From Erythrobacter donghaensis (GTDB lineage: Bacteria > Pseudomonadota > Alphaproteobacteria > Sphingomonadales > Sphingomonadaceae): a stretch of DNA of 6,536 bases. Shown one piece after another: positions 5,840-6,536 of this stretch (position 1 is the first letter of the stretch; each line of letters starts with the position of its first letter). The notes beneath the pieces were generated by a model. That model was not told the origin of the DNA. It saw only the letters and a program-made list of their open reading frames with translations, and made no database searches. The stretch lies in NCBI RefSeq assembly GCF_001557325.1, contig NZ_LSJS01000064.1:1-6536 (forward strand), given 5' to 3'. The translations under genes and the position numbers were made by a program.

Positions 5840-6253
5840 CTACCGGTCCACCCCCTTGACCTTCCCCCACTGGCGCGCCGCCGTGTAGCCGAGGTAGCCG
5901 GTGCCGAACAGCGCGTAGAGCGGCTCGGGGAGCCCGGTGAGGTAGGCGTTCATGCCCGCAGCAATCTCGCGCGCGGCGGCGGGGTTGAAGGCGGAGAGCA
6001 CCCCCATCGGCAGCGCGGTCAGCAGCAGGACGTACATCACGTAGAGGAAGCTCGGCCGCGCCCGGCTGGTCCACGGATCGCTCGAATTGGCCTCGGCGAC
6101 GATTGCCCGAAGCTGCGTCTCGAGCATCTGCATTTCCTGCGTGCCCTGCAAGGCGATCAGTTCGAGCTTGGCCTTGGCCTGGGCTTCCTTGTCGGGGATG
6201 ATCTTGTCGATGATCGAGGCGATGGGGCCGATGAGGACGTCGATAAGGGCCAT
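5840..6253 (-). CDS. Holin of the GTA three-TM type
   Basis: The 137-residue protein matches the family described as '3TM holin for gene-transfer-agent release'. It has an N-terminal amphipathic region (1-24), a charged Ala/Gln/Leu helix, probably coiled (about 25-57), the signature 'SSDPWTSRARPSFLYVMY' (57-74), and hydrophobic segments at about 69-89 and 108-126, with a weaker one between. It ends in a short basic tail. Such proteins form inner-membrane lesions that let endolysin reach the wall during phage or gene transfer agent release. The ATG at 6251-6253 has AAAGGAG (complement of 6260-6266) six bases upstream. No endolysin, portal, capsid or tail gene is visible beside it, so it stands alone here. 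It may serve a gene transfer agent cluster elsewhere in the genome or be a prophage remnant. The family call is from memory of the motif. The release function is inferred. Confidence 0.82.
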   Translation of the reverse strand: MALIDVLIGPIASIIDKIIPDKEAQAKAKLELIALQGTQEMQMLETQLRAIVAEANSSDPWTSRARPSFLYVMYVLLLTALPMGVLSAFNPAAAREIAAGMNAYLTGLPEPLYALFGTGYLGYTAARQWGKVKGVDR

Positions 6254-6282
6254 GGCGCGCGCTCCTTTCAGGTGAGTCGCGC

Positions 6283-6298
6283 AACCAAATAACCAAAT
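6283..6298. repeat. Tandem 8-bp repeat AACCAAAT x2
   Basis: AACCAAAT occurs twice head to tail (6283-6290 and 6291-6298) in the AT-rich gap upstream of the holin gene. A related AACCTATT occurs at 6322-6329. The repeats lie 30-45 bases before the holin start, in the expected promoter/operator zone. Confidence 0.55.
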
Positions 6299-6329
6299 AG
6301 GTTAGAGTAGGAAAAGGAAATAACCTATT
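6296..6329 (-). repeat. Perfect 9-bp inverted repeat at the end of the CitE-like gene
   Basis: AATAGGTTA (6296-6304) and TAACCTATT (6321-6329) are exact complements around a 16-base loop. One arm contains the stop codon of the CitE-like gene. On the minus strand the stem is A/T-rich and is followed by TGGTTATTTGG, which gives only short T-runs, so a terminator role is uncertain. A dyad operator for the holin promoter is an alternative. The stretch 6281-6330 is only 17/50 G+C, far below its surroundings. Confidence 0.55.
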
Positions 6330-6536
6330 CCAAACCCGCCTCGGCGAGCAGGCGCTGGGCCAGCACCAGGTGCGGGCGGTCGAGCATCGCCCCGTCGAGC
6401 GCCACCACGCCCGCGCCCGGATGGTCGGCGAAGGCCTGCACCACCGCGCGGGCGTGGGTGAGCTCCTCGGCGCTCGGGGTGAAGGCTTCGTTGATCGGAT
6501 CGACCTGCGCGGGGTGAATCGCGAGCATTCCGCGAA
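6325..6536 (-). CDS. CitE-like HpcH/HpaI aldolase (CoA-ester lyase), C-terminal part
   Basis: The frame enters from the right edge and ends at TAG 6325-6327. Only about 70 residues are visible: 'RGMLAIHPAQVDPINEAFTPS', then a helix 'AEELTHARAVVQAF', then 'GAGVVALDGAMLDRPHLVLAQRLLAEAG'. The sequence 'GMLAIHPAQV..IN..FTPS' followed by 'GAGVVALDG.M.D.PH' is the characteristic C-terminal end of the citrate lyase beta/malyl-CoA lyase group. These are Mg-dependent TIM-barrel enzymes that cleave or form C-C bonds in CoA thioesters such as malyl- or citramalyl-CoA. The metal-binding and CoA-binding N-terminal residues are outside the window, so the exact substrate cannot be stated. The Met at 6526-6528 is internal. 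It is upstream of the holin on the same strand but separated by the AT-rich repeat gap, so shared function is unlikely. Confidence 0.9.
   Translation of the reverse strand, partial: RGMLAIHPAQVDPINEAFTPSAEELTHARAVVQAFADHPGAGVVALDGAMLDRPHLVLAQRLLAEAGLE

Noticed and set aside
5676..6296. 206-codon minus-strand frame spanning the holin and the yefM promoter
   Set aside because: It overlaps the holin in another frame and crosses the toxin-antitoxin control region. The product is Arg/His-rich with no motif.
1..6536. CRISPR array, tRNA, rRNA or insertion sequence
   Set aside because: I saw no regularly spaced repeats, no tRNA-like cloverleaf, no rRNA sequence and no transposase on reading both strands.

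Overview
The window is GC-rich (the accC line 3541-3600 is 43/60 G+C by hand count) and densely packed. Apart from one gene tail at the left edge, every gene lies on the minus strand. Protein sequences suggest an alphaproteobacterium, probably Sphingomonadales (Erythrobacter/Porphyrobacter/Novosphingobium type). The reasons are the GTA-type holin, the 'EIVVCA' small protein at the left edge, and the high-GC coding with large antisense open frames. The genus is an inference, not something read directly.

Layout, right to left along the direction of transcription. (1) 6325-6536: the C-terminus of a CitE-like HpcH/HpaI aldolase (CoA-ester lyase). (2) 6254-6324: a short AT-rich gap with tandem and inverted repeats. 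(3) 5840-6253: a GTA-type three-TM holin with no lysis partner or phage structural gene in view. (4) 5789-5834: a two-tier hairpin that looks like a dispersed repeat. (5) 5195-5715: a yefM-yoeB type II toxin-antitoxin operon with a readable promoter and paired GTAC-core operators. (6) 4062-5140: aroQ, then accB, followed directly by (7) accC (2707-4056). (8) 2483-2638: a 51-aa ORF with a strong ribosome binding site. (9) 1711-2472: a three-TM protein of unknown function. (10) 242-1552: type II NADH dehydrogenase (ndh). (11) 1-245, plus strand: the tail of a small protein. It meets ndh tail to tail, with the two stop codons interleaved in one CTAG.

Functionally, aroQ-accB-accC is a housekeeping block: 3-dehydroquinase for the shikimate pathway, and biotin carrier plus biotin carboxylase for acetyl-CoA carboxylase. 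The order is a known conserved linkage. ndh feeds NADH electrons into the quinone pool. The yefM-yoeB pair sits just upstream of aroQ on the same strand, and the toxin region is lower in GC than its neighbours (59/120 over 5341-5460), which fits an acquired module.

I see no convincing evidence of a wholly new system. The segment most worth a second look is the accessory pocket at 5141-6330: toxin-antitoxin, promoter/operator, duplicated antitoxin 5' end, hairpin repeat, solitary holin and AT-rich repeat. It lies between two metabolic genes. No gap exceeds 300 bases.
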